From contig NZ_VTAV01000013.1 in NCBI RefSeq assembly GCF_008180195.1, positions 82,151 to 146,150 of the forward strand: a stretch of 64,000 nucleotides of DNA. The letters are read 5' to 3'. Both the position numbers and the translations under genes were made by a program. Positions 17,418 to 27,151 of this stretch are shown here, one piece after another; the first letter of the stretch is position 1, and each line of letters starts with the position of its first letter. The notes below the pieces were generated by a model. That model had not been told where the DNA came from. It ran no database searches and saw nothing but the letters and a program-made list of their open reading frames with translations. Origin of the DNA: Sphingobacterium phlebotomi. GTDB lineage: Bacteria; Bacteroidota; Bacteroidia; Sphingobacteriales; Sphingobacteriaceae.

Positions 17418-17444
17418 GAATATTATACTAAGTTTTACGTAGAT

Positions 17445-17474
17445 CAAAAGTAATACTTTATTTAAACGTTCAAA
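17445..17474 (-). promoter_or_regulatory. Bacteroidota promoter for the small OMP gene
   Basis: On the minus strand TTTG (17471-17474), 18 bp, TACTTTTG (17445-17452). Both elements match. The start codon lies 28 bases further on, at 17417. Confidence 0.6.
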
Positions 17475-17500
17475 AGTTAAATTCTGTTATCATTCTATCA

Positions 17501-17508
17501 TATATTTG
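17501..17508 (+). promoter_or_regulatory. Bacteroidota -7 box (TATATTTG) for the acyl-CoA ligase unit
   Basis: Exact TAnnTTTG on the plus strand, 82 bases before the ATG at 17591. The -33 element is not obvious. CAGGAGCG lies close to the start codon. Confidence 0.45.
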
Positions 17509-17590
17509 TATCAATACTAACATTTTTATTGATAAAACGTTATATTAGTGTAGGAAAAACAGATTGTAAACCTCGTAACAGGAGCGATAT

Positions 17591-19351
17591 ATGAGTCAGC
17601 TAAATAGATTGTTTGATATTCTAGACGGATATACATCCGCAAACGCCAATACCTGTATGGTTGCGGGAAAAAAGGACGGTGAATGGCAGCTTTACCCTCG
17701 CGAGCGCTTTATAACACTCACCAACAATTTGAGCAAAGCGTTGCTTTCCAAAGGATTAAAAAAGGGTGATAAGGTGGCGTTGATGTCTGGAAACCGTCCT
17801 GAATGGAATATTGTAGACTTCGCTTGTAACCAACTTGGAATTGCTATCGTTCCACTGTATCCAACGCTATCGGCTCAGGACCTCTCTTATATCCTCCATA
17901 ATGCAGAAGTAAAACTGCTCTTTGCGAGTAATGCTGAATTGACCCATAAAGCAGAACAAGCTATACAAGAACAACAATTGTCCATGGAAATATACACCTT
18001 CGACGATGTGCCGGGCAAACCATGTTACCAAGAGCTCATCGATCTGGGTGCACCACAAAATATGGACTTGCAACCTTATAAGGATGCTGTACAAGGCGAT
18101 GATTTGCTTACACTCATTTATACTTCCGGCACAACCGGAAAACCGAAAGGCGTACTCCTGACACATAAAAACATTATCAGCAATGTAGTAGCTTGTCAAC
18201 ATCTGGTTCCAGAAGATATAACGAAGGCGCTGAGTTTTTTGCCGCTATGCCATATTTTTGAGCGGATGGTAGTTTACATCTACCTTTCCAAGGGCATCCA
18301 AATTCATTATGCAGAGAATCTTGATAATATCGTCGCCGATATCAACGATGTCAAACCTCAGATTTTTACAACGGTGCCTCGGGTGTTAGAAAAGGTGTAT
18401 GATAAAATAATCGAAAAAGGGAAAGCGCTAACTGGCATAAAAAAAGCTTTGTTTTTTTGGGCAGTAGACCTTGGACATAAATATCAAGAACCTCCAAAAA
18501 ACGGCTTCTTCTATAATCTGAAGCTGGCGATAGCACGTAAACTAATTTTCTCCAAATGGCGAGATGCCCTGGGTGGTAACATCAAATTAATTGTATCCGG
18601 TGGGGCTGCTCTTCAAGAACGATTGGGTCGCATTTTTTGGGCTGCGGACATTAAAGTATTAGAAGGTTATGGCTTAACAGAAACATCCCCCGTTATAGCC
18701 GTCAACTCTCCTGTTGATACCGACGTTAAATTTGGTACCGTAGGGCGGGTGTTGAAGAATCTGGACGTAAAAATTGCAGACGACGGAGAGATCCTTGTTA
18801 AGGGACCAAGCATTAGTCCCGGATACTATAAAAATGAAGAGGCTACCCGTGAGGTAATTGATGAAGAAGGTTATTTGCATACCGGCGACATTGGCGAGGT
18901 TACATCTGATGGTTTCCTCAAAATCACTGACCGAAAAAAAGAAATGTTTAAGACTGCAGGTGGCAAGTATGTCGCACCACAGGCAATAGAAAACAAACTA
19001 ATGGAGTCTACCCTGATTGCACAAGTCATGGTCATTGGTGAAAATCAGCGTTTCCCTGCAGCACTAATTGTACCCGCTTTCGAGGAATTGGAAAAATGGT
19101 GCAAACATAAAAACATACCTTTTGTTTCGAAAGAAGAGGTCGTTAAGGATTCACGGGTCATCGAAAAATACCAGCGAGAAATTGACCGTTTGAATACTGG
19201 CTTTGGACAATGGGAAAAAGTGAAAAAGTTTGAGCTGCTTCCCACAGAATGGACCATCGACAACGGCGAACTAACACCTAAGCTGAGTCTGAAACGAAAA
19301 ATTATTCTAAAAAATACGGAAGATATAATCAACCGACTATACGAACATTAA
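17591..19351 (+). CDS. Long-chain fatty-acid-CoA ligase (AMP-forming)
   Basis: Adenylate-forming enzyme that activates fatty acids to acyl-CoA. The AMP-binding motif YTSGTTGKPKG lies near 178-188. GYGLTETSP (near 359) and YLHTGDIG (near 432), followed by KITDRKKEMFKTAGGKYVAPQAIE, are hallmarks of long-chain ligases of the FadD15 type. The 586-residue length is typical. Peripheral membrane association is usual for the family. It lies 12 bp before the YihY gene on the same strand, so they are probably co-transcribed. Confidence 0.93.
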   Translation: MSQLNRLFDILDGYTSANANTCMVAGKKDGEWQLYPRERFITLTNNLSKALLSKGLKKGDKVALMSGNRPEWNIVDFACNQLGIAIVPLYPTLSAQDLSYILHNAEVKLLFASNAELTHKAEQAIQEQQLSMEIYTFDDVPGKPCYQELIDLGAPQNMDLQPYKDAVQGDDLLTLIYTSGTTGKPKGVLLTHKNIISNVVACQHLVPEDITKALSFLPLCHIFERMVVYIYLSKGIQIHYAENLDNIVADINDVKPQIFTTVPRVLEKVYDKIIEKGKALTGIKKALFFWAVDLGHKYQEPPKNGFFYNLKLAIARKLIFSKWRDALGGNIKLIVSGGAALQERLGRIFWAADIKVLEGYGLTETSPVIAVNSPVDTDVKFGTVGRVLKNLDVKIADDGEILVKGPSISPGYYKNEEATREVIDEEGYLHTGDIGEVTSDGFLKITDRKKEMFKTAGGKYVAPQAIENKLMESTLIAQVMVIGENQRFPAALIVPAFEELEKWCKHKNIPFVSKEEVVKDSRVIEKYQREIDRLNTGFGQWEKVKKFELLPTEWTIDNGELTPKLSLKRKIILKNTEDIINRLYEH

Positions 19352-19363
19352 AAAATCACACGC

Positions 19364-20305
19364 ATGGAAAAAGAAACGCTTTGGCAAAAACTAAAAGGAT
19401 TTGGACTACTTTTATTCGACACAGTGAATGGTTTCCTCAATGACAAATGTTTTAAAAAAAGTGCTTCTTTAGCTTACTATACCGTATTTTCTATCGGTCC
19501 TTTGATTTTGATTCTAATTTGGGCACTGGGTTTCTTTTATGGTAGCCAGATGGAGGGACCAAACGGTGCTCGAGATGAAATTATGACGGAGCTAAATGAG
19601 CTGTTCGGCCCCGATATTGCTGGTATGCTCGACTCCGCCATCCAAAAAATATCGTTAGAGAGTAAAAATAGCATCGGTCTCTATATCGGTATCGGTACCC
19701 TTATTTTTTCTTCCACAACGATCTTCGTGGATATTCAAAACTCCATTAACGAAATTTGGCAAATCAAGGCAAAACCTAAAAAGGGCTGGCTTAAAGTCAT
19801 AATAGATCGTCTTCTTTCTTTTTCTATGATTTTAGGTTTGGGATTTCTCCTCATGGTCTCTCTTATCCTTAGTAGTGTGATCGGACTGTTGATGGGCAAA
19901 GTGGGTGATTTTTTAAGTGAATATATTCCGAACATCAACCTGCAGATGATCGGCTTAATTAATACCGGCGTATCGTTTTTAATTATCGCGACCTTATTTG
20001 CTTGTGTCTTTGCTTTTCTTCCCGATGCGAAGACGCGCTTCCGAGATGTATTATGGGGCGCGATTTTCACGGCTTTACTCTTTCTATTGGGAAAATCGCT
20101 TATTTCCTGGTATTTATCTTCCAATGTTACCGCAAGCTCCTTTGGAGCAGCCGGTTCGATTATAATCTTGCTGAGCTTCGTCTATTATTCTGCGGCCATT
20201 TTGTATTTCGGAGCCGAGTTCACCAAACATTACGCCATTAAATACGGACGAGGCGTAAGACCTAATTCGTACGCAGTTCGCGTAGAAGTAAAAGAGGTGG
20301 AATAA
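19364..20305 (+). CDS. YihY/BrkB family inner-membrane protein
   Basis: A 313-residue protein with about six transmembrane segments. The YihY (formerly 'ribonuclease BN') pattern is visible: FLNDKCFKKSASLAYYTVFSIGPL at the start of TM1, a central SSTTIFVDIQNSINEIW, and a late GAAGSIIILLSFVYYSAAILYFGAEFTK. The biochemical role of the family is unsettled. It follows the acyl-CoA ligase by 12 bp. No recognisable terminator lies between it and the convergent catabolic island. Confidence 0.85.
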   Translation: MEKETLWQKLKGFGLLLFDTVNGFLNDKCFKKSASLAYYTVFSIGPLILILIWALGFFYGSQMEGPNGARDEIMTELNELFGPDIAGMLDSAIQKISLESKNSIGLYIGIGTLIFSSTTIFVDIQNSINEIWQIKAKPKKGWLKVIIDRLLSFSMILGLGFLLMVSLILSSVIGLLMGKVGDFLSEYIPNINLQMIGLINTGVSFLIIATLFACVFAFLPDAKTRFRDVLWGAIFTALLFLLGKSLISWYLSSNVTASSFGAAGSIIILLSFVYYSAAILYFGAEFTKHYAIKYGRGVRPNSYAVRVEVKEVE

Positions 20306-20334
20306 AAACCACGAACTCGAAGGATGGAAAATGG

Positions 20335-21219
20335 TTATTCAACCGCCAGTTCTACATATACCGGGTAATGATCGGAGATATAATGTGTTTGTGCGTTCTT
20401 CAATACCGTGCTGGTTGTCACCCGCTTAGCTGCCACATCATTGCACCACAAAAAGTCTATACGTTTCGGGGTTCCTGACTGCGTCTGCTTGATGTTTCCG
20501 TTACCATCTTTGAAAGTAGGCATACTGCTAGCAAAATCTTTGTTCAACAATCTGTACGAATCCTTAAATCCAGCATCTTTGAGCTTGTTCAAAACAGAAT
20601 AATCAATTTGCCCATTATTCAAATTACGGATATGAGCATGTTTTTCCTCACTTTTTTTCATTCCTTTCGCAAGGTTGTCTCCATAATGTTCGCGATCCGA
20701 TTCCGCCATGGAATTAAAATCACCCATGATCAATATCGGTTCATCAACTGGTATCTCAGCGGCCTGCGCAATAATGTTGGTCACCTCCTCCAAACGTTTT
20801 TGATAGCTGAAAGGTGAGAAATGAATAACAAAAATATGGATCCCATTCACTTTGGCGTAGATATAGGCGTGCCACATATTTTCCGTTACTTTCTTAAAGT
20901 TCACCATGGGCGTCTTCGATGTTAGCGCCACCGGAAATCCTGTTTCTTTTGATTGCAGTGCATACGGATGGTCATAATCCTTGGCAAGCTCTTCCAATGC
21001 TTTTTGAGTCCAGCCGTTCATTTCCTGCGTAGCAACGATATCGGGTTGCAAATCTTTAATCAGTTGCTTATATCGTTCGATATTCTCAACAGAATCCTTT
21101 TGCAAACCATACAGCACATTGTAGGATAAAATTTTAACTTTCTGTTGGGCTATCGTCGTCACATTTATACAAGCAACGAAAAAAACGGTTAATAAAAAAA
21201 TTGGAAGTCTATTTTGCAT
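20335..21219 (-). CDS. Secreted endonuclease/exonuclease/phosphatase (EEP) family protein 1
   Basis: A Sec signal peptide (about 1-24, ending TIAQQ) precedes an EEP-fold domain: ILSYNVLYG, DIVATQEM (metal-binding Glu), LIMGDFNSMA (Asp and Asn), and a final ISDHYPVYVEL (Asp-His pair). The fold covers nucleases, sphingomyelinases, phosphoinositide phosphatases and others, so the exact phosphodiester or phosphomonoester substrate is open. It is the last gene of the catabolic island, 42 bp after the GH106-like gene. A second EEP protein lies at 39061-39993. The context suggests phosphodiester cleavage in the periplasm; that is inference. Confidence 0.85.
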   Translation of the reverse strand: MQNRLPIFLLTVFFVACINVTTIAQQKVKILSYNVLYGLQKDSVENIERYKQLIKDLQPDIVATQEMNGWTQKALEELAKDYDHPYALQSKETGFPVALTSKTPMVNFKKVTENMWHAYIYAKVNGIHIFVIHFSPFSYQKRLEEVTNIIAQAAEIPVDEPILIMGDFNSMAESDREHYGDNLAKGMKKSEEKHAHIRNLNNGQIDYSVLNKLKDAGFKDSYRLLNKDFASSMPTFKDGNGNIKQTQSGTPKRIDFLWCNDVAAKRVTTSTVLKNAQTHYISDHYPVYVELAVE

Positions 21220-21261
21220 AGTAAGTTTAAGTTGATCTCTTATTTACAATAATACAAAAAT

Positions 21262-24252
21262 TTATATTACTTCAATATTCACAGGGCCAAGCAAGCCCGA
21301 GGGCAATAATTTTTGATCCTTTTCAAATGAGATATTCGTACGGGTCAACCGTTCAGACGATTGTAGCCCTATATCGCCAATAAGTCTATTCGGCCATAAA
21401 TTGATTACAGCAATTTCCAATCGGTTAGCACCTAACTTAACTGCGTGGGTAATGTCTACCCTCCAAGGAGAAGTCCATATCACCCCCAGATCTTTTCCAT
21501 TTAATCTTACCGAAGCAATTTCCTTCACGACGCCAAGGTTGATGAATAACTTCGTATACGACGTCATTTGCTTATCCACCTGAAAATCTTTCTGATAAAT
21601 TGCTTTTCCCGAATAATATTTGATACTATCTAATGCATGTTGGCTCCAGTCCTGCAGTTGATCAAATGTTATTGTTTCCGGTCCTCCCCATTCTTTATCA
21701 AAGTCTACCGTCCAAGAGCCTGAAATCTCTTTTAAAACCTGCACATCCTTTAAATAATCAGGAAGAGCACTTAATGTGTTTCGTTTTTGTATTTTTTTAG
21801 GGAACAAGATAAAAAAGGATTCGAACGGTGCAAATTTCAACGAAATTTCCGTATGGTTGTCGATGTCTTTAAAAGCGATATCTCGGATTCGTTCGCCTTT
21901 CACGGGATGCCATATTTCGGGGTTACGCCCACTCATCCGAAATGTACATACAGATTTTACTTCTTTATTAAGTCTATTCGAAACAAAGTAAATATCAGCC
22001 ACGTCGTCCTTCCGATGAATAAAATCAATTGTATCAGATCCCAAATCTGATACAAAATCCGGCGTAATACGTATATCGTTCAAAACTTCATGAGCAGTCT
22101 TCCCCCAATATACCCTACCGCTGCCATATCGGTTCATCAGAACGGTATGGCCATCACATTTTCCCCAGACATCCAAAACAATCTGTTGAATATGCTTATC
22201 CGACGCCGGAAAATTCAAAAGTCCAGAATCTTTTGTCGGTGGTTTTCCGACAACAATCGCTCCCTCTTTTACCAAACCTTGAACCTTCCTTAATACAGCT
22301 TCTGGCATACTTTCATCGTCCGGCAAAATCAACACACTATACTGCATGCCGTCTGGTAAGGTTAACAATCCATCCTTTACTTTTAATCTTGTCAACAGAA
22401 CCTCTTCATTACAAGCATCATAATCATACCCTTCCCCGAGTTGTTTGACCGAACCTTTTACGCCGACAACATTGGGAATAGTATCTCCATTGTAATAAAG
22501 GGCGTCCGCAATAAATTTTCCTTTCCGGAGTAAATACTGGCATCGGGCAATATAATTGAGGAAATCAGCAGCGTATTCCCACCAGGTTACATTGGGATTA
22601 AAATGGGTACCGGCGTAATATTCGTACCCAGGTTTTCCATCCTGCGGTCTAGTAGCCGTAGAAGTATGGATTAATATCCGATTTATTCCTTCACAAAAAG
22701 CTCGGTCGGTAGATTGCTTCAATGTTGCTGGGGAGTCCTTCCAATGACGATAGGTGGTAAAGGATTCCGCCGAAGCGAGAGGTTTACCATAAATATGGGC
22801 CGCAGAAGCCACCATCTTACAAACTTTATTATAACCATCGTCCAGTCTTCTTGTCCAATAAGATAGGTTCTCAGAAAGACCGTCTGGTTCATCATGCTTA
22901 ATTCCTAACCAAAATTCTCCCGTCGGCAGATCACTGCGACCCAGATTCTTCATCCCATCCATCGACATAGAGGCTGATCGACTTGGCCCCGCCGATTCAT
23001 TCTGAACTAACAAACCATTCTCATGACATAATTCCGCAAACTTCTTGTAATGACCATCAGCCATACAATCTGCAACTGTTTTACGGTAATCTAACAAGAA
23101 CCTCCCAGTCACATCCAACGTATCAACAATGTAACCTCCAAGTGCCGGTAAATACGGTGCAGGATCGTAGCCTCTGTAATGGATAAATTTCGCTATAATC
23201 TGGTCTGTCCAATTCGGGAAACCGTCCTCAAAACTGTCGTCCGCAAAAAAATGGAGATTGAAGTCCTCTTTTTTTGCATCTTCCAGCAGAATCTTCCCCA
23301 AATGTTCAAATTGCTTAATTACGCCTTCACCATTCAACCATCCCACGGAAAGCCCGTCAGCTTCGGGCTGCGCTATAGATAATCTGGAACCGGTCATGCG
23401 ATGACCGGTTCTAATGATCATCCAATCACCTTCAGGTACATCCCAATTTAATGTACCATCAGCTGAAAAGTATTGCGTAAGATCAATAACACTATCTTTA
23501 GATACTGCTCCATCCGTCGGTAAACTTTCCAAGGGAATCGTTACCGTTTCCATCAATTCATCTGCCTTGAGCCCATGACTCGCATCTGCTCTGTTTGCAC
23601 GAGTTGTAATATTATCTAGTCTTTCTTCATCTAGAATTTTCTCATTTCCTCTGTACGGAAAGGCAACGACTGCAGTATCCCTATAATCCAGCTCGTGTAG
23701 AGGAAGATCGATATAATTCTTGTATCCAGGTGCATTGTGCAAGTTGTTGTAACCTACCCGATTTCCCGGTAACGGAAGTCTGTCATGAAACTTGGTTGGT
23801 CCCGAGACTTTGAGTTCAGATTGTAAGTACCATCTTCCTGCTATATCAGGCGTAATCCAAGGGCCACCCATTGCCCATCCTGAGCACAGGTTAACACCAA
23901 TTTTTATATTTAGGCTTTTCGCTCGGCGTAATGCATAGCAAAAAAGCTCCCGCCATTCATCAGAAAGAAACTGAACACCTACTGGCATATTCGACCCGGC
24001 AGAATTCACCAATAAAATATCCATGATTCCTTTGTCCTTGAATTCCGTCAAATCTCGCTCAATACCTTCCTTATCTATCAAACCATTAAGCCACCACCAA
24101 TAACACCCCGCTTTATTTTCATCAGCCGGATTACTAAATCCTTGATAATAATCAAGCAAGGGATCTGGTTCCGGAAAGGTCAAACCCTGCGAAAATATTT
24201 TTTTGGATACAGCTAACAGCGCAGTCGATGAAATAAACGTTCTTCTGTTCAT
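21262..24252 (-). CDS. GH106-like glycoside hydrolase (alpha-L-rhamnosidase family)
   Basis: A 996-residue secreted enzyme. The N-terminus MNRRTFISSTALLAVSK looks like a Tat-type signal (twin Arg then hydrophobic). The large catalytic part opens with CYWWWLNGLIDKEGIERDL and NLCSGWAMGGPW, motifs of the GH106 family (Glyco_hydro_106), whose characterised members release alpha-L-rhamnose. The end (about 870-990) has a jelly-roll carbohydrate-binding-like module (LFINLGVVKEIASVRLNGKDLG). It is the only clear glycosidase in the island and sits downstream of the SusCD block. The substrate may differ from rhamnosides because this family is broad. Confidence 0.8.
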   Translation of the reverse strand: MNRRTFISSTALLAVSKKIFSQGLTFPEPDPLLDYYQGFSNPADENKAGCYWWWLNGLIDKEGIERDLTEFKDKGIMDILLVNSAGSNMPVGVQFLSDEWRELFCYALRRAKSLNIKIGVNLCSGWAMGGPWITPDIAGRWYLQSELKVSGPTKFHDRLPLPGNRVGYNNLHNAPGYKNYIDLPLHELDYRDTAVVAFPYRGNEKILDEERLDNITTRANRADASHGLKADELMETVTIPLESLPTDGAVSKDSVIDLTQYFSADGTLNWDVPEGDWMIIRTGHRMTGSRLSIAQPEADGLSVGWLNGEGVIKQFEHLGKILLEDAKKEDFNLHFFADDSFEDGFPNWTDQIIAKFIHYRGYDPAPYLPALGGYIVDTLDVTGRFLLDYRKTVADCMADGHYKKFAELCHENGLLVQNESAGPSRSASMSMDGMKNLGRSDLPTGEFWLGIKHDEPDGLSENLSYWTRRLDDGYNKVCKMVASAAHIYGKPLASAESFTTYRHWKDSPATLKQSTDRAFCEGINRILIHTSTATRPQDGKPGYEYYAGTHFNPNVTWWEYAADFLNYIARCQYLLRKGKFIADALYYNGDTIPNVVGVKGSVKQLGEGYDYDACNEEVLLTRLKVKDGLLTLPDGMQYSVLILPDDESMPEAVLRKVQGLVKEGAIVVGKPPTKDSGLLNFPASDKHIQQIVLDVWGKCDGHTVLMNRYGSGRVYWGKTAHEVLNDIRITPDFVSDLGSDTIDFIHRKDDVADIYFVSNRLNKEVKSVCTFRMSGRNPEIWHPVKGERIRDIAFKDIDNHTEISLKFAPFESFFILFPKKIQKRNTLSALPDYLKDVQVLKEISGSWTVDFDKEWGGPETITFDQLQDWSQHALDSIKYYSGKAIYQKDFQVDKQMTSYTKLFINLGVVKEIASVRLNGKDLGVIWTSPWRVDITHAVKLGANRLEIAVINLWPNRLIGDIGLQSSERLTRTNISFEKDQKLLPSGLLGPVNIEVI

Positions 24253-24285
24253 GAAAATAACTTTATTTAGTGTTTATAGCTCATA

Positions 24286-25866
24286 TTAGTAACCCGCTGC
24301 CGAGCTCAACTCGGTAACGATGTCTACATGATTTTGTTCATAAGTTCTGCCAAATCGATCCGTCACCACGACCCTCAAGGTACTATTAGGATTATCAATC
24401 CTATACGTGTATAGATGTCTTGTGGTTGTACTATAGTTACTTGGATTTCTATTCAATACACCTAAATGATAACCTTTAGACCACGCATCTTGATTTAACG
24501 GGCTACTTGTCGTTAAAGTCATATCACCCAGCTTGGCACCATCCATATACACCTCAACTTTCCAAGCCGGATCGGCATTCCAGACATTAGCGATTAATGT
24601 ATTTCCTGGCTGTCCATAAGTAAAATAACCATATTGTCCCCCAAACGACATATCACCCCAATGTAGTCTAAATTGAAAATCTCGCGGCAGTTTTGTGGGT
24701 TTATAAATCCAATCCTTAATAGTCGTACCTTCGATTTGAAAAATCATATAACCATTCGGCGTACCATCACCGTTAATAGTCGATTTCCACCAAGCCCCAC
24801 AAGTTGCCGCATGTACGTGCTCATATATTTCCTTGCCCGAAACGCTATGAATATAATTTTCTGCGTAATGGGTGTGACCACTCATTAAATGCACGGTCTT
24901 AAAATCTTTAATCAGATTAAAAAACTGTGTTCTGGTAGAAAAATTGGTTCCTCTCAATGGCATATGGTAATACACAATTAACATTTTATCTTTAGGAACA
25001 TGACTTAAATCTTGCTCCATCCAATGAATCTGTTCTTGACTTATTCCCATACTATAATCCGAAGTATTCGAAAAAACCACATTGTCCAGACAGACAAAGT
25101 GTACATCGCCCATGCTGAATGAATAGTTCGTAGGACCAAATACATTCTCAAACACCTCATTTGTTTTTACAGTACCACTGGAAAATTTATCGTGATTACC
25201 AATAGTGGTAAAGACCGGCATTGCTGTCGATCCCAGTCTTATTTTCATCGTATTCAATAGGCTAGCATTATCCGCCACCACATCGCCCAAAGATATTCCA
25301 ATGACCGGTTGCGAAATCGTTGCTAACTCTGTTGTGACATCTATTAGCGTTTCTTCTGTAAACCTTCCTACCTCTGCTTGACTAGCGACCTGCGGATCGC
25401 CCAATCCAAACAAAACAAAATTCTTATCTACTGTTGTTCTTTTGTTTAACGTAAAATTATGCTGTTGAGGATTATTAGACGTGTTCAACGTTTTATAGAA
25501 TAAAGGTGCTTTTCTGTTGGACGATTCCACTGCAATTTCATATTCAGCCGGTGTAGAGTAATGTACAAATTTAGCGTTATTATCTTTTTTAAATTGATAT
25601 ACACCTTTGTTGTCCGTTTTTACTACCGTATATCCATCTGTAACAACCACATTTGCGATAGGGTTATTGGCCTCATCCAAAATATAACCATACACATTAT
25701 TTCCGTTAACCAATTCCACCTGGGGTAGGTCGGGTTCATCATCACCTTTTCCATTACCCGGTCCATTGTCCCCACTTCCGTTGTTTTTCGAACAGCCGAG
25801 GATCAAAAAGGCTAAGATAAAGTGGAAGACAAATAGACCTCTCACATTTACAAATATGCTCTTCAT
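24286..25866 (-). CDS. Calcineurin-like metallophosphoesterase lipoprotein (MetallophosN/C architecture)
   Basis: The lipoprotein signal ends in LILGC. An N-terminal beta-sandwich (YGYILDEANNPIANVVVTDG, about 60-130) is followed by the calcineurin-like core with FGLGDPQV, ISLGDVVAD, TIGNHDK (Asn-His-Asp) and MSGHTHYAEN (Gly-His-Thr-His). A C-terminal beta-domain (about 390-510) follows. This three-part layout is common in Bacteroidota. The start is set at the ATG at 25866; a GTG one codon earlier overlaps the stop of the upstream gene. Probably periplasmic or surface-attached, removing phosphate or cleaving phosphodiesters from the glycan taken up by SusCD; the substrate is unknown. Confidence 0.9.
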   Translation of the reverse strand: MKSIFVNVRGLFVFHFILAFLILGCSKNNGSGDNGPGNGKGDDEPDLPQVELVNGNNVYGYILDEANNPIANVVVTDGYTVVKTDNKGVYQFKKDNNAKFVHYSTPAEYEIAVESSNRKAPLFYKTLNTSNNPQQHNFTLNKRTTVDKNFVLFGLGDPQVASQAEVGRFTEETLIDVTTELATISQPVIGISLGDVVADNASLLNTMKIRLGSTAMPVFTTIGNHDKFSSGTVKTNEVFENVFGPTNYSFSMGDVHFVCLDNVVFSNTSDYSMGISQEQIHWMEQDLSHVPKDKMLIVYYHMPLRGTNFSTRTQFFNLIKDFKTVHLMSGHTHYAENYIHSVSGKEIYEHVHAATCGAWWKSTINGDGTPNGYMIFQIEGTTIKDWIYKPTKLPRDFQFRLHWGDMSFGGQYGYFTYGQPGNTLIANVWNADPAWKVEVYMDGAKLGDMTLTTSSPLNQDAWSKGYHLGVLNRNPSNYSTTTRHLYTYRIDNPNSTLRVVVTDRFGRTYEQNHVDIVTELSSAAGY

Positions 25867-25868
25867 CA

Positions 25869-27140
25869 CTATTTAATTACTTTAGAAATTTCAATATTGT
25901 CCAATAAGAATCTACCGTTGCCTGCATTTCTGGCTCTAAACTCAATTACCGTCTCTGCTGTTGCGCCCTCCACGATGATTTCCTTATCCGTCCAGCCTGG
26001 AGTCAAAGATATTTCGCGATTGGCATCATCCGATGTACCGGCGTTCAATACGCGCACCGTAACGGTAGCGTTGGGATCCAAAGACCCACTTTCACTCCAT
26101 CTGGCTGCGGTAAATTTCACTTTCACATCTGCCCAACCCGCTATCGCAGTCAGTGGCGGCGTAGCCAAATATCCGTCCGGACTAGCCGCTGTGCCTATCT
26201 TAATGTAACCAGGTCTTTCGTACACTCTTAGACCCGTCCATCCTTCTAATCCCCTGGAAGCTACAAACGTGGGATGCATTGTCGCAAAATAATCTCCTGT
26301 ACCATCTGTATTCCGCGTACCGCTGACAGCATATGCTGGATTTGGAGGAAGCACTCTCAGTCCTGCTTCTGTAGGCCAGGTCCCCACCAAATGTAATCCT
26401 TGAGCATTTCCTACATGATCCCCTCCTAACACCAAAAGATCAAAATCCTGTGATAAATATACCGTACCTATCGGGTCGTTGTTACCCTGCTCTCTCACCG
26501 CAGTATTCACAATCAATGTCTGACCTAAAATCTGTATGTTGAAAGTAACCTGCCCGTCTGTCGTCGGCGTTCCGGTAATCGGCAACCTTACTTCTCCGTT
26601 TTCGGAAGACATATCCACGTCGGTATTAGACACTTGAATACCAGCAGATCCGATACCGCTAATTTGGGTACTTACCGAGACCCCTTCTTCTAAACCTCCT
26701 TTATTATAAGGTATCACAAGATAAGTGTCTTCCAAGGGAAAGTTAGAGACCAGTCCAGCCGTGAAATAGGGTGTGCCGAAGATTACCTTGCCTTCCTCTT
26801 GGCTGATATTAATTAAAGCCTCTTTTTCTCCGGATACAATCTTGATAATACCATTTCGCATATCCCCTACATTCCGGGATGCTGTTACATTGACGATCTG
26901 CACCGTCTCTCCATCGCCCACCCCTTCTATTGGGTCTACGGACACCCAATCCGCCTCGCTCAAATCAATAGACCAGGAGCCATTTGCCCTTACGGTAAAT
27001 GTTTCGTTAGATTCTTCATAAGCAAAACTAAGCTGATCTGTATCTCGTTTTAAAAACAGTGCGCTGTTTTCATCTTTCGAGCACGAGAGTACGAAAAAGA
27101 ATAACAATCCAGCTATCCCCATATAATAAAAATTCTTCAT
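25869..27140 (-). CDS. BACON-domain lipoprotein, probable glycan-binding accessory
   Basis: The lipoprotein signal ends in FVLSC, followed by SKDEN. Residues about 35-115 form a BACON domain (FTVRANGSWSIDLSEADWVSVDP). A second beta-sandwich covers about 115-215. A C-terminal jelly-roll-like domain (about 225-423) ends in FLLDNIEISKVIK, as in many Bacteroidota surface binding proteins. It occupies the slot after susD where SGBP-type glycan-binding lipoproteins usually sit, 11 bp downstream. A role in holding the polymer at the cell surface is inferred from this position. Confidence 0.8.
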   Translation of the reverse strand: MKNFYYMGIAGLLFFFVLSCSKDENSALFLKRDTDQLSFAYEESNETFTVRANGSWSIDLSEADWVSVDPIEGVGDGETVQIVNVTASRNVGDMRNGIIKIVSGEKEALINISQEEGKVIFGTPYFTAGLVSNFPLEDTYLVIPYNKGGLEEGVSVSTQISGIGSAGIQVSNTDVDMSSENGEVRLPITGTPTTDGQVTFNIQILGQTLIVNTAVREQGNNDPIGTVYLSQDFDLLVLGGDHVGNAQGLHLVGTWPTEAGLRVLPPNPAYAVSGTRNTDGTGDYFATMHPTFVASRGLEGWTGLRVYERPGYIKIGTAASPDGYLATPPLTAIAGWADVKVKFTAARWSESGSLDPNATVTVRVLNAGTSDDANREISLTPGWTDKEIIVEGATAETVIEFRARNAGNGRFLLDNIEISKVIK

Positions 27141-27151
27141 AACAATATAGT